A stretch of DNA of 64,000 bases from Psychrobacter sp. 4Bb (GTDB lineage: Bacteria > Pseudomonadota > Gammaproteobacteria > Pseudomonadales > Moraxellaceae), in contig NZ_PJAS01000072.1 of the NCBI RefSeq assembly GCF_002836735.1, positions 124,001-188,000 on the forward strand. The letters run 5' to 3'. A program made the position numbers and the translations under genes. This document shows, one piece after another, positions 48,111 to 57,346 of the stretch. The notes below the pieces were generated by a model. The model worked only from the letters and a program-made list of their open reading frames with translations, was not told the origin of the DNA and did not search any database. The stretch's first letter is position 1. Each line of letters opens with the position of its first letter.

Positions 48111-48722
48111 TTAAAGTATTTCTTCATTAATACTATTGCCCATGAATTTACTCATAGTTGCTTCACCCTCAGCACTAATGCCATCTTTGATAATGACTTT
48201 TTTTACCGTTTTAAATAAAATCTTGATATCCAGCCACAGCGACTGATTGTCCACATACCATGTATCAAGTGCAAACCTCTCAGCCCACCCAATAGCATTG
48301 CGACCATTAATTTGGGCATACCCTGTAATACCTGGGCGGACGTTGTGTCGGCGCGCTTGTTCATCATTATACAATGGCAAATATTCCATTAATAATGGTC
48401 GCGGGCCCACTAAACTCATATCACCTTTTATGACATTCCAAAGCTCAGGCAACTCATCAAGGCTGGTGTTACGCAGCGCTTTACCAAACGATGTCAATCG
48501 CGCGCCATCTTCTAAAGGATTGCCATCTGCGTCTATATCATCTTTCATGGAACGAAATTTTATCATCTCAAATGGCTTGCCATACAGACCTGGACGAATC
48601 TGACGAAATAGAACAGGCGCGCCAAGATTTTTACTCACTTTGTATGCAGTTGCAGCATAGACAGGAGACAGCACTACGAACGCTGTCGTTGCACCTACAA
48701 TGTCAAATAGTCGTTTTATCAT
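48111..48722 (-). CDS. PglC-like initiating phosphoglycosyl transferase
   Basis: Small monotopic phosphoglycosyl transferase (203 residues) that moves a sugar phosphate from UDP onto undecaprenyl phosphate, which starts the repeat unit. It has one N-terminal re-entrant helix, the block RPGLYGKPFEMIKFRSM, the catalytic Asp89-Glu90 dyad in SLDELPELWN, GDMSLVGPRPLLMEYLPLY and HNVRPGITGYAQINGRNAIGW. By memory it resembles Campylobacter PglC closely over its whole length, including the minimal size. It ends exactly before the start of the PglA-like gene's stop and shares its direction. Confidence 0.92.
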   Translation of the reverse strand: MIKRLFDIVGATTAFVVLSPVYAATAYKVSKNLGAPVLFRQIRPGLYGKPFEMIKFRSMKDDIDADGNPLEDGARLTSFGKALRNTSLDELPELWNVIKGDMSLVGPRPLLMEYLPLYNDEQARRHNVRPGITGYAQINGRNAIGWAERFALDTWYVDNQSLWLDIKILFKTVKKVIIKDGISAEGEATMSKFMGNSINEEIL

Positions 48723-49850
48723 TTATAAACCCAACATATTTATTAGTCGTTTATTGACTTTATCTGCATCAAATTTCTCTTGTGCTAGCTTGTAGCTTTC
48801 ATCACCCATCTCTTTAATCTGTTCAGGATGTTCTATAAAGTAAATCATTTTCTCTGCCAAAGCTTTTGGGTCCCATTTTTCTACTAAAAACCCATTTACT
48901 CCATCAACAACCGTCTCACGGCAACCAGGTACATCAGTAGTGATAATAGGTCTTCCAATTGCCATCGCTTCTTGAGTGCTGCGCGGCACACCTTCACGAT
49001 AATAAGATGGAAGAACAAATACGCTAGATTTTGTTATCCAGTCTGAAACATTATTAACATGACCTGGATACTCTATAATACTCGCCTTTATAACTTGTCT
49101 TAGTTCTACTTCTGTCAATGCACCTAGAGCTACTTTATCTATTGCTCCTAACACAACAAACCTTGCCTGTGGATATATATTTTTTACAATTTTAGCAGCG
49201 GCTATATAATCATGAATACCCTTTTCTGCTAATAATCTTGCTATGAAAATAAATACTGGGTTTTTAGGGTAGTTGTTTGAATAAGTATAGTCATCAAGGT
49301 TTAAACCAATCCCCCCTAAAACCTCTACTTTTCTAACTTTTATTGAGTATTCTTCCAATAGGTCTTTTGGATCATCTGGGTTAAGAAAGATGAGAGTATC
49401 TAACTTTGGTAAAGAAATTCTATACAACGCTATTTGTATTTGCTTTATTAATTGCGTTCTTTTTATCAAGCCTTTAGGCTGCTTAGTAAAGGTATACCCT
49501 AGTCCCTCAAGCATACCTATTACCCTAGGTACTTTAGCCCATCTAGCTGCCAAAGTACCAAATATTACTGGTTTAGAAAAATAAGAAAATACTAAATCCG
49601 GTGCTATAGCTTTAATTTTATTTGTTAAGAGATATGTTGATATTACATCTACCAAAGGGTTTAAACCACCTCGCTTTTGCTCATAAGTGACTGGTATGGC
49701 ACCTAACAACTTAATTTTTTCTAGTTCCGAATTTGTATATTCTGACGTGAACGCATAAACAATATGATTTTTCTGAATCAGTACCTTTATCAGGTCAGCA
49801 CGGAAACCCAAAAAACTAGAAGCTACCGTACCAATAATAATAATCATCAT
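48723..49850 (-). CDS. PglA-like GT4 glycosyltransferase
   Basis: A GT-B glycosyltransferase of 375 residues. The acceptor-domain block GTLAARWAKVPRVIGMLEGLGYTF resembles the GILAAKWAKIP-LVEGLG block of Campylobacter PglA, which adds the second sugar to diacetylbacillosamine. The donor domain has FIARLLAEKGIHDYI, FVLPSYYREGVPRSTQEAMAIGRPIITTD and the E(x7)E region. The DNA here is visibly richer in A and T than in the flanking housekeeping genes. It is directly adjacent to the PglC-like gene and to a GT2 gene. Confidence 0.87.
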   Translation of the reverse strand: MMIIIIGTVASSFLGFRADLIKVLIQKNHIVYAFTSEYTNSELEKIKLLGAIPVTYEQKRGGLNPLVDVISTYLLTNKIKAIAPDLVFSYFSKPVIFGTLAARWAKVPRVIGMLEGLGYTFTKQPKGLIKRTQLIKQIQIALYRISLPKLDTLIFLNPDDPKDLLEEYSIKVRKVEVLGGIGLNLDDYTYSNNYPKNPVFIFIARLLAEKGIHDYIAAAKIVKNIYPQARFVVLGAIDKVALGALTEVELRQVIKASIIEYPGHVNNVSDWITKSSVFVLPSYYREGVPRSTQEAMAIGRPIITTDVPGCRETVVDGVNGFLVEKWDPKALAEKMIYFIEHPEQIKEMGDESYKLAQEKFDADKVNKRLINMLGL

Positions 49851-50741
49851 CTAGAATAATCCTATTCTTTTTATTTCTGTATAACTTTCATCATAATCAC
49901 TAATATCTTGGTCTCTACAATCATCATGCCTACTTTTGAGTAAAACACTCATGAGATTAAAAAAACCTAAATATTTCACCACTAGTTTTTTTAACCTAAA
50001 TCTCCTAATTATTTTATTTTTTCTACTAACAGACACTATACCTTTATAATTACTATTAATGATTTCCATTTGCATATCATAACCTTGAATCATTTTTTTT
50101 ACAGTTACATTCTCAACAACTCTGTACCAATATAAAGGTTGTTCAACAACTAAATAATTTAAGTCATTATTTTTTGCAGCTTGTAACCATAAATCGAAAT
50201 CTTCTGCCAAAATTCTACTTTCATCATAATTATTTCTTATATACCAACTTTTACGTGCTAATAGCGAAGCATGTAACAGATTAGTCACTCCCTCTAGAAT
50301 CATTTTTGCATTCATTTGGTAATTATCACCTAATCGCACACCTGTCAGCTCATTATTTTTACCAATGGTAAAACAACCTGTAGTAACGAAATCAACTTCC
50401 TTATTACTTTCTAATACTTTTATTTGCTTCTCAAGACGATGGTTACTCATCAAGTCATCAGCATCCATACGTGCAATATAATCATATTTGGCTTCACGAA
50501 CAATTTGATTTAATCTATAGGGTAATTTTTTATTTAAACCATCAGATATCACCCTGATCCTAGTATCTCTACTCTCAAAATCTCTAGCAATTTCCAATGA
50601 CTTATCGGAAGAACCATCATCAATTAAAATCAATTCCCAATATTGATACGTTTGAGCTAAAACTGAACATATAGCATCTTCTAGATAGTTTTCTGTATTA
50701 TAAAATGGAATGCCAATTGAGATATAAGCGCGACTTTTCAT
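49851..50741 (-). CDS. family 2 glycosyltransferase
   Basis: A cytosolic GT-A glycosyltransferase of 296 residues. It opens with the family 2 nucleotide block ISIGIPFYNTENYLEDAICSVLAQTYQYWELILIDDGS and has the metal-binding DxD as RMDADD. A later acidic block LAEDFDLWLQAAK is the catalytic region. The C-terminus is basic and hydrophobic. Its sequence is markedly AT-rich, like the gene on its left, which suggests recent transfer. It shares one base with the polymerase gene. Donor and acceptor cannot be told. Confidence 0.87.
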   Translation of the reverse strand: MKSRAYISIGIPFYNTENYLEDAICSVLAQTYQYWELILIDDGSSDKSLEIARDFESRDTRIRVISDGLNKKLPYRLNQIVREAKYDYIARMDADDLMSNHRLEKQIKVLESNKEVDFVTTGCFTIGKNNELTGVRLGDNYQMNAKMILEGVTNLLHASLLARKSWYIRNNYDESRILAEDFDLWLQAAKNNDLNYLVVEQPLYWYRVVENVTVKKMIQGYDMQMEIINSNYKGIVSVSRKNKIIRRFRLKKLVVKYLGFFNLMSVLLKSRHDDCRDQDISDYDESYTEIKRIGLF

Positions 50742-51781
50742 CAGAACACCTCAAACATAGGGTTAAGAATATAAGGACTCAGATTGCTGAACTTTGATGT
50801 CGTCAATATGAAATACACCAGGAAGATAAACACACTGATGATATAGACATAAATGTTATTTATCTTTTTCAAAACCACAGGCAGTAACAAAATCAAAGTC
50901 CATGTGAAATACGAAATGATTCTTTGCGGGCCTGAAGCGCTAGTACCTAACAGCGCTAGCGGTATGACAAAAACCACGCCTGACGCATAAAACATCAATA
51001 GCTGTTGAAAGCTCTTATCTTTAATTTTATATACATAGCTCGCGATAATGATGAGAAGCATAAGCACTGTGTAAAACCCAAGTGTCAAAAACCCACCTGA
51101 CTCTTCAGATACTTTTGCATAGTCTTCATATCGATCATTAGTAGATGAAATATAAGATACGAGTAACCTACTAACGAATAAAGACCCGAAAAACGTCGCA
51201 AGTATTTTATAAGCTGGCTTCACTCTCAAATTTACAATCAAATAAAATGGAATGATAAATAAAGCCGTGATATGAAAAAACGATGCAATGGCACATATTA
51301 ATAGATAAGGAAAAAGCCGTTTCTCTAGCAGATAAGGAATGGCTAAAGTAAACAAAGCCATTGCGATTCCTTGACGCAATCCATTGAATGAAAAGGTATA
51401 GACGCCTAGCGTAATAAACAGAAATACAGAGAGCCAATAGTTCACACTATATCTTTTAATGACTTTTAAGTAACAATAGACGATAACCAAACTGGTGATA
51501 ATCAGTAGCCAAAAATAGTTATTTGTCACATGCAGTAATGAATACTCAAATAGCTGGTAGCCGTACTCAACGTCTTCATTAAATCTAAAGGACTCAGGAC
51601 TCAATTTATTATTAAAATTTCTGGTATAGCTTGCAGTATCCGTACCGACCCAATAACTGCGACCGCCTGCGAACAGCGCTAAAGCAATTAAAGGCAGCCA
51701 AAAAGACGTACGATTGAGAGATTTTTTCTCCAGTACTATCCAGAAAACAACAAGGCTAAGGACCAACAGATAAGGAAGCAT
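50741..51781 (-). CDS. EpsG-family polysaccharide polymerase (Wzy-like)
   Basis: An inner-membrane protein of 346 residues with about ten helices. EpsG-type features are the N-terminal helix, the early GGRSYWVGTDTASYTRNFN loop and the block FNGLRQGIAMALFTLAIPYLLEKR with a conserved arginine. Members polymerise repeat units in the periplasm. In this locus no other candidate polymerase is present, so I infer it is the Wzy of this system. It has a strong ribosome site (AGAGGG) and lies just after the GT4 gene. Confidence 0.85.
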   Translation of the reverse strand: MLPYLLVLSLVVFWIVLEKKSLNRTSFWLPLIALALFAGGRSYWVGTDTASYTRNFNNKLSPESFRFNEDVEYGYQLFEYSLLHVTNNYFWLLIITSLVIVYCYLKVIKRYSVNYWLSVFLFITLGVYTFSFNGLRQGIAMALFTLAIPYLLEKRLFPYLLICAIASFFHITALFIIPFYLIVNLRVKPAYKILATFFGSLFVSRLLVSYISSTNDRYEDYAKVSEESGGFLTLGFYTVLMLLIIIASYVYKIKDKSFQQLLMFYASGVVFVIPLALLGTSASGPQRIISYFTWTLILLLPVVLKKINNIYVYIISVFIFLVYFILTTSKFSNLSPYILNPMFEVF

Positions 51782-51820
51782 CTAACCCTCTATAAAGTAG
51801 CTGAATATTAAGTAAAAGCC

Positions 51821-52933
51821 TTATCGCATATTCAAATACATTTGCGTTAACTTCTGCGAATTGGTCGCGGCGCTAAAGCCATGTAAATTTAGCGCATTCA
51901 TTATTTCTGCTACATTGGATATTGGAGGCTGAAAACTCAGCAAACTATCCGCCCAAACATTGGCTGACTGTATAGGTAAAAAACATACAAGTCCAAGTCC
52001 TAAATCTACTTCAGGTGATACTTGATCAGAAACCAATGCCATAAGTCCGACTGTCTGGCTTTCTACTAAGACCACTGGGAAACCTTCATGTAGGGATGGC
52101 ATAATCATATAGTCAGCACTGGCCATTAACTCAGTAATATCAGTACGCATACCCAAAAACTTAATGTTATCCCCTAAGGCTTGCTCTTTCACTTGTCGTC
52201 TTAATTGACCTTCCAATGGACCTTGTCCAACGATATATAAGGTAAAGTCAATCTGACGTTTTTTCAGCTGCTCAGCGATTTCTAAAGAAAACTGATGGTT
52301 TTTCACCTCATTGAGACGACCAACTTGGATGATTTTTAACCCTTCATCTCCAAGTCTTTTAGCACCAAACTTCTGATCGATATAATGCCGTGATTGGTTA
52401 GCGACTGATATCATCTTCTGTATATCAACAGCATTGGGCAGTAGCCAAACATCTTTTGTAGTACCAAATAAGTAATTTGCAGCACGATCACCGCAGCTGA
52501 TTCTCTTAGTAGCCAATGTACGATTGGTAATTAATGCCCATTGTTCATATATTTTTTTAATAATATTGGTTTTACCATTACTGGTGCTATGAGAGTGCGA
52601 AATTCGATGCGGCACGCCAGCACCTTTAGCAGCCAACAGATGAAAAGCATTGTTTAATAGCATATGAGCATGAACGATTCGATAATCAGGCTGCTGTTTA
52701 AGGAATTTTTTAAGTTTGAGCATGCGCGTTAATGAATGACCAGCTAAAATCGGTATAACCCTACCGCCCAACGCTATTATCTCAGCGTCATAGTCGCCGA
52801 TCTCGTCGGTAAAAGTGACAAAATCAAACTGAATCTGGCGATGATCTATATGACGATATAAATTCATAAGCATGGTCTCTGCCCCAGCACGATCCATTTT
52901 CCCCACTATGTGCAGCACTCTTCGGATAGTCAT
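51821..52933 (-). CDS. GT4-family glycosyltransferase (EpsF-like)
   Basis: A GT-B glycosyltransferase of 370 residues. The start RRVLHIVGKMDRAGAETMLMNLYRHID is the EpsF-like acceptor block, and the donor domain has IQVGRLNEVKNHQFSLEIAEQL, FLGMRTDITELMASADYMIMPSLHEGFPVVLVESQ with the catalytic glutamates. No signal peptide. The gene follows the GT2 at 52939 by five bases, so the pair is probably translated together. Specificity cannot be inferred. Confidence 0.9.
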   Translation of the reverse strand: MTIRRVLHIVGKMDRAGAETMLMNLYRHIDHRQIQFDFVTFTDEIGDYDAEIIALGGRVIPILAGHSLTRMLKLKKFLKQQPDYRIVHAHMLLNNAFHLLAAKGAGVPHRISHSHSTSNGKTNIIKKIYEQWALITNRTLATKRISCGDRAANYLFGTTKDVWLLPNAVDIQKMISVANQSRHYIDQKFGAKRLGDEGLKIIQVGRLNEVKNHQFSLEIAEQLKKRQIDFTLYIVGQGPLEGQLRRQVKEQALGDNIKFLGMRTDITELMASADYMIMPSLHEGFPVVLVESQTVGLMALVSDQVSPEVDLGLGLVCFLPIQSANVWADSLLSFQPPISNVAEIMNALNLHGFSAATNSQKLTQMYLNMR

Positions 52934-52938
52934 ATCAT

Positions 52939-53985
52939 TTACCTTTTAAGAAACATAAAGCCAACTTTGCTTCTCGTAACTATTTCCAATTTACTTCCTT
53001 TTAACCTTGTTTCTTTCTTTAATGCTTGACGAAGCACCTGCATTATAGGCAGCGCGATTTGGCTTGGCATACGTGCTATATTGCTGATCACTATATTTCT
53101 TAACGTCAAATTATTCTGATAACCTTTTAGTCGTAGTGTTTTATCTGCTTTTTTAGCTTGTGCCAATGCCCTTGCTAAATACTCATTGTCTATACGGGTG
53201 AGAATGCTCCAATGACTTTGTCTGATTTTATTGGCAAGTATTTTTTTAACTTCATTAGCTTGATAGTCTTCTACTAGATTCATGACTTTTGAATGAATAA
53301 CGAAAAGGTCTAATAGCTTTTTATCTGTTGAACCCGTAATCGACGTGCCTCGCTGTCTATACAGGTAAAAATCAATAGGCAACTGATATCTAACCTTAGT
53401 AGATAAGCCAAGATGCCAATGGAAAGGCCAATCCTCGTAATACAAACCCACTGGAAAATTTAGAGAAGCCGTTTGCACGACACTGGATTTAATAAATTTT
53501 AGCCATGCAAAATGCGGTAAGCTAAAATACGAATCGTCTATCTTAGTTGCCTCGAATACTAAGTTAGCAGCTGGATACGGTAGTTCAGTCTCTGCCGCTC
53601 CCTCTTTGAACGGTGCAAAACCATATGTCACTACTTCTGCATTGGTAGTAAGAGCACAATCTACACAAGCTGCTACTAAGCGAGTATCTACAATGTCATC
53701 AGAGTCAACGAACATCATATAGTCGCCTACTGCAGATTTAATACCAGTATTGCGAGCAGCAGAAAGACCACTGTTTTCATTATGTTGAATGACTCTTATA
53801 CGCTTATCTGTGAGATGTAAGGCAAGCGCTTGTTTTGAATTATCAGTAGAGCAATCTTCAACGACAATAATTTCAATATTCTTATAGGTTTGCTGCTTGA
53901 TAGATTCTAAGCAGGCGTCGACATATAACGCGACGTTATATACTGGCACGATAATGCTCACCAATGGCTCTGCTACGCTAGTCAT
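52939..53985 (-). CDS. family 2 glycosyltransferase
   Basis: A GT-A glycosyltransferase of 348 residues. It has the opening block VSIIVPVYNVALYVDACLESIKQQTYKNIEIIVVEDCSTD and the DxD motif as MFVDSDD. Toward the C-terminus are basic residues and a helix typical of membrane-associated GT2 enzymes (KKETRLKGSKLEIVTRSK). The start ATG overlaps the pyruvyl transferase stop by four bases (ATGA). Donor unknown. Confidence 0.9.
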   Translation of the reverse strand: MTSVAEPLVSIIVPVYNVALYVDACLESIKQQTYKNIEIIVVEDCSTDNSKQALALHLTDKRIRVIQHNENSGLSAARNTGIKSAVGDYMMFVDSDDIVDTRLVAACVDCALTTNAEVVTYGFAPFKEGAAETELPYPAANLVFEATKIDDSYFSLPHFAWLKFIKSSVVQTASLNFPVGLYYEDWPFHWHLGLSTKVRYQLPIDFYLYRQRGTSITGSTDKKLLDLFVIHSKVMNLVEDYQANEVKKILANKIRQSHWSILTRIDNEYLARALAQAKKADKTLRLKGYQNNLTLRNIVISNIARMPSQIALPIMQVLRQALKKETRLKGSKLEIVTRSKVGFMFLKR

Positions 53986-55064
53986 ATAATAACCACCGAT
54001 TTTTCTAAATCATGGTATTCATTGATATGAACGGGTGACTCAGTCATGGTACCGTGAGACAGAGATAGCAGTTTGTCGATATGTTTCGAAATCTCAGAAA
54101 TCTCATCTAGTTCTAAAAATACAAGTCTTGGATGATTGCGTAACCAGTCCAACTGCGTCTGTCTTATCTTATGATTGGAGTTCGGTAATACCAAGCAAGG
54201 CGTACCCGATAGCAAACATAAAATCATGCCATGCAAACGGTCAGTCACGACCAACTTTGCAGCTCGAAACTGGCTAAGTTTGTCAGTCAATAATTTTTTG
54301 CAATGTACCTCATCGAGTTGCGAACCACCAGCATGGGTATCTGTCTTTTCAATATAATAGCCAGTATCTGCTAAGGCTTTGTCTATAAAGCCGTATTGTT
54401 CAGTGGATAGAGCAGCTTCTTTGTCATTCCGTAAGCATCGCAGAATAGTTGACGACTCTACGTCATTTGTCGTCCCAAGTATTGCTGCGTTTGCACTCAT
54501 AACGATATCTGGCACAAGCCCAACATGGACATTGCTATACTCGGCAAAAATCTTGATAAGTTTGGTCGCTGTCATCGACTCTCTAGCGAAAATGTGTATA
54601 TCTGGGTGCTTGGCGTAGACGTTTACGATACGATGCAATGCTCGTTTAGACTTAGCAGAATCACTCCAATCCAAGGTCTGAGGAAAACATACAACGCGAT
54701 TTCTAGGAAATGTATTGATAACTAATTGGCGCAGCTCCTCAATATCAGGATACGAGCTACCCATATTGCCTCCCCCAATAATAGTGACAATATCTCTGTG
54801 TTGTATTTGTTGTTTAATCGAATTAAGCACCAATCTGGTTTGACTAATAGGAACACTGACAACTTCATAATCAGTCATCACATGTTGCAAGTATTGCTTT
54901 TGAGCATAAGAGATAGCGATATCACCAATATTGCCATAGTCAGCCGCCAGAAAAATAAAGCATCGATTACTGTTCGGCAAGGGTAAATCTCGCGCGCCCC
55001 TATAAGTAACTAAGTGTTTTTTCAGTTTAATTGGTATGAGCTTTTTTATGGCGGTAGTATTCAT
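53982..55064 (-). CDS. polysaccharide pyruvyl transferase family protein
   Basis: Adds pyruvate ketals to sugars, or in related members transfers other groups. The start RCFIFLAADYGNIGDIAISYAQKQYL is the family's GNxGD block, with IIGGGNMGSSYP, FARESMTATKLI and VVTDRLHGMILCLLSGTPCLVLPNSNHK later. I set the start at 55064, where AGGGAG is about nine bases upstream; the frame also reads from a GTG at 55073. The enzyme has 360 residues and is cytosolic. Pyruvylation would give the polymer a negative charge. Confidence 0.9.
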   Translation of the reverse strand: MNTTAIKKLIPIKLKKHLVTYRGARDLPLPNSNRCFIFLAADYGNIGDIAISYAQKQYLQHVMTDYEVVSVPISQTRLVLNSIKQQIQHRDIVTIIGGGNMGSSYPDIEELRQLVINTFPRNRVVCFPQTLDWSDSAKSKRALHRIVNVYAKHPDIHIFARESMTATKLIKIFAEYSNVHVGLVPDIVMSANAAILGTTNDVESSTILRCLRNDKEAALSTEQYGFIDKALADTGYYIEKTDTHAGGSQLDEVHCKKLLTDKLSQFRAAKLVVTDRLHGMILCLLSGTPCLVLPNSNHKIRQTQLDWLRNHPRLVFLELDEISEISKHIDKLLSLSHGTMTESPVHINEYHDLEKSVVII

Positions 55065-55077
55065 TTTTGACACTCCC

Positions 55078-56268
55078 TTATTTATTTCTCATTAACATCT
55101 TTTTTACCCACATGCGACGCTTTGACCCAAAAGGTAATAACCCACTCAATTTTGGAGATGATTTACGTTTGAGTACTTTTTCAATGTATGGAAGCCATTC
55201 AAGACCCTTGCCCGTTTCAATCATTTCTTGACGAATTAGATACCAGTCTATGCGTACAGCGTCACTTTTCAGAACCATGAACCTGAAAAGTGACGACTCT
55301 ATCGGGGTGTCAAAACAAGCAGGGTTATCAACACCTGCAAGTAAGAGATTCAGTCGAGTTCGTACACATTTTTCACAGTGACCGCAGTTTCTATCATGCC
55401 TATTACCAGCCCAGCAAACACGTAAATTTCGTATGCCTATAGACCAACTTGAAAGAATGATTAACTTCTCAGATCGACAAAACCCTGCACCATCATGAAT
55501 AATTCTAAAATTGCCACCGCTCAATAATGGATCTGTTATGGGATGTGATCCCCATGGAGTAAGTAATACATCATAAGAATCGCCACTACCGATGAGTCCA
55601 ATTCCTGCATATCGTTTCAATCCACATAGAACGGAAGCAATGGCCGCCGCGTGATATTCTTCCCAATCGATAGACCACAATGCTCGAACATTCGTCTTAA
55701 CGGGCAGTAGATCAACGTTAATATCAGAAAGTACTTCGGTCGCTACCTCTACAGCACTATCAAAACCTTCTGTATCATCTAAAGGTATATCAAAGCCATG
55801 TACAAAAACCCCTGCCTTAATATCTCGTGTGGCATATCCTGCTTTGCCTGTCGCATGACGATAAGCGGTAAATTGAGCATCCACGCCACCAGAAAATGCA
55901 GCAATCGCACCATCTACTTGTACGTCGCGCGTTCTAATACAATCAACTTGTATATCAATCACAAAATAACGCTCTGGTAACCATTTATTCCAGACATACT
56001 GTAGTTCTGTCAGATTGGCTAATAGCTCGTGGGACACACTGCCATGAACCCGAATAGCCGCACGTAGTTGCATCGCAGGCAACAATGTGGCTAACAAATA
56101 AGAGTCGCAATCATCGTCTTCTGGCATTGGTAGATTGATAGGATACAAAAACCACAACTCTTGCTCAGTGACACTTTCACCCATGGTTGTTTGTTTCAGC
56201 AAACAAGAACGAGTCTGTCCATTTTCGTCACTTTTTAATGCCTGAGGAAACAAATCAATATTAAACAT
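55078..56268 (-). CDS. QueC-like PP-loop protein of the polysaccharide locus, unknown role
   Basis: A 396-residue cytosolic protein. Residues 1-120 are a domain I do not recognise. Residues 121-310 resemble the PP-loop ATPase QueC: the loop AIAAFSGGVDA at 121-131 (SGGVDA, where SGGxDS is usual), GSGDSYDVLLTPWGSHPITDPL at 228-248, and four cysteines Cys285, Cys295, Cys298 and Cys301 spaced like the QueC zinc site (CWAGNRHDRNCGHCEKC). It is not a tRNA-base enzyme by context: it sits between a pyruvyl transferase and a GT2, overlapping the GT2 by eight bases. Its substrate is unknown; modification of a sugar or linker group by ATP activation is possible. Confidence 0.8.
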   Translation of the reverse strand: MFNIDLFPQALKSDENGQTRSCLLKQTTMGESVTEQELWFLYPINLPMPEDDDCDSYLLATLLPAMQLRAAIRVHGSVSHELLANLTELQYVWNKWLPERYFVIDIQVDCIRTRDVQVDGAIAAFSGGVDAQFTAYRHATGKAGYATRDIKAGVFVHGFDIPLDDTEGFDSAVEVATEVLSDINVDLLPVKTNVRALWSIDWEEYHAAAIASVLCGLKRYAGIGLIGSGDSYDVLLTPWGSHPITDPLLSGGNFRIIHDGAGFCRSEKLIILSSWSIGIRNLRVCWAGNRHDRNCGHCEKCVRTRLNLLLAGVDNPACFDTPIESSLFRFMVLKSDAVRIDWYLIRQEMIETGKGLEWLPYIEKVLKRKSSPKLSGLLPFGSKRRMWVKKMLMRNK

Positions 56269-57277
56269 GTTTTTTTACCTTCGCTTTAGACCAAGACAGT
56301 TGTAAAAAAGCCAATGTCATCACATACCAACGTCGTGAAAAACATGAAATCAAAATACGAATACAGCGTGCTGGGTGCCATTGATGGTAATGTGGCAAAC
56401 AGTTCTGATAAACGAAAGACTGGCGTATTTTTATCAACTCTGCATGGCGTTTTCTCATCTGAATATGAGCCAAATTATTGAGTAAATATGGCAGCATATG
56501 CTCGATATAACTACGGGCAAAATCTGATAGCAGTATTTGTCTCTCAGTAGCACTGATAGACCAGTCATGTATCCTGACTCTGGCGTTATAGTCTGCTTCA
56601 ATAGACTCGAGCAGCCCTGGCTTATATTGCAAACTCGTCATCGAAGTGGCATTTTCATAGTAGTTATATGGACAGTCGGGTACGACAGATAAATGGTTCG
56701 CTTTCCCCAAGCACTCAATATTAAAAATACCGTCTTCACCAAGCTTTATGTCACAATTAAACCGTAAATCCGCTATCAGGCTTTTGCTATAAACCTTGGT
56801 AGTTACATACCAATATATATTTCTATTCTCTGTCACTCTCAGCTGTAGCATTTTAATGTCTTGCCGTGAATATTCTGCTGTAATGTTACGTCGCTCGATA
56901 ACAGAGTCATCTAACATGATGCGCTTATGACCAAACGCCAACATTTCGATATTCCGATCAACCATTTGTGCAATGACAAAGTCAAAATACCAATCATCGA
57001 TAGTGTCGTCCGCATCTATAAAAACGATGTAGTCGCCGGTTGCGATATCAAGCCCAGTATTACGAGCATCTGCCACGCCCCCATTTTTTTGATATTTCAC
57101 CGTAACCCATGCCCTATCACTTTCCCACCTGTGCAATAACCTAGCAGTTTCATCATCAGAACCATCGTCAATAATGATCAATTCAATCTCATGATTCTTT
57201 TTCGCAACGTCAATACTACCAATACAACGATCAATAGTAGCAGCGGCATTAAATGCGGTGATAATAACTGAAATCAT
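56261..57277 (-). CDS. family 2 glycosyltransferase
   Basis: A GT-A glycosyltransferase of 338 residues. It begins ISVIITAFNAAATIDRCIGSI, has the strand LIIIDDGSDDETARLL and the metal site FIDADDTIDDWYF. A long basic C-terminus with several His and Arg follows. A good ribosome site (AAGAGG) precedes the ATG. Its end overlaps the PP-loop gene by eight bases, and it follows the flippase gene by 69 bases. Confidence 0.9.
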   Translation of the reverse strand: MISVIITAFNAAATIDRCIGSIDVAKKNHEIELIIIDDGSDDETARLLHRWESDRAWVTVKYQKNGGVADARNTGLDIATGDYIVFIDADDTIDDWYFDFVIAQMVDRNIEMLAFGHKRIMLDDSVIERRNITAEYSRQDIKMLQLRVTENRNIYWYVTTKVYSKSLIADLRFNCDIKLGEDGIFNIECLGKANHLSVVPDCPYNYYENATSMTSLQYKPGLLESIEADYNARVRIHDWSISATERQILLSDFARSYIEHMLPYLLNNLAHIQMRKRHAELIKIRQSFVYQNCLPHYHQWHPARCIRILISCFSRRWYVMTLAFLQLSWSKAKVKKHV

Positions 57278-57346
57278 AGTGAGCCTCTTGAGTTGAGACT
57301 TCTAATGCATATCCTTTGTGCCATCCAACGCAGTCAACATATTTAC

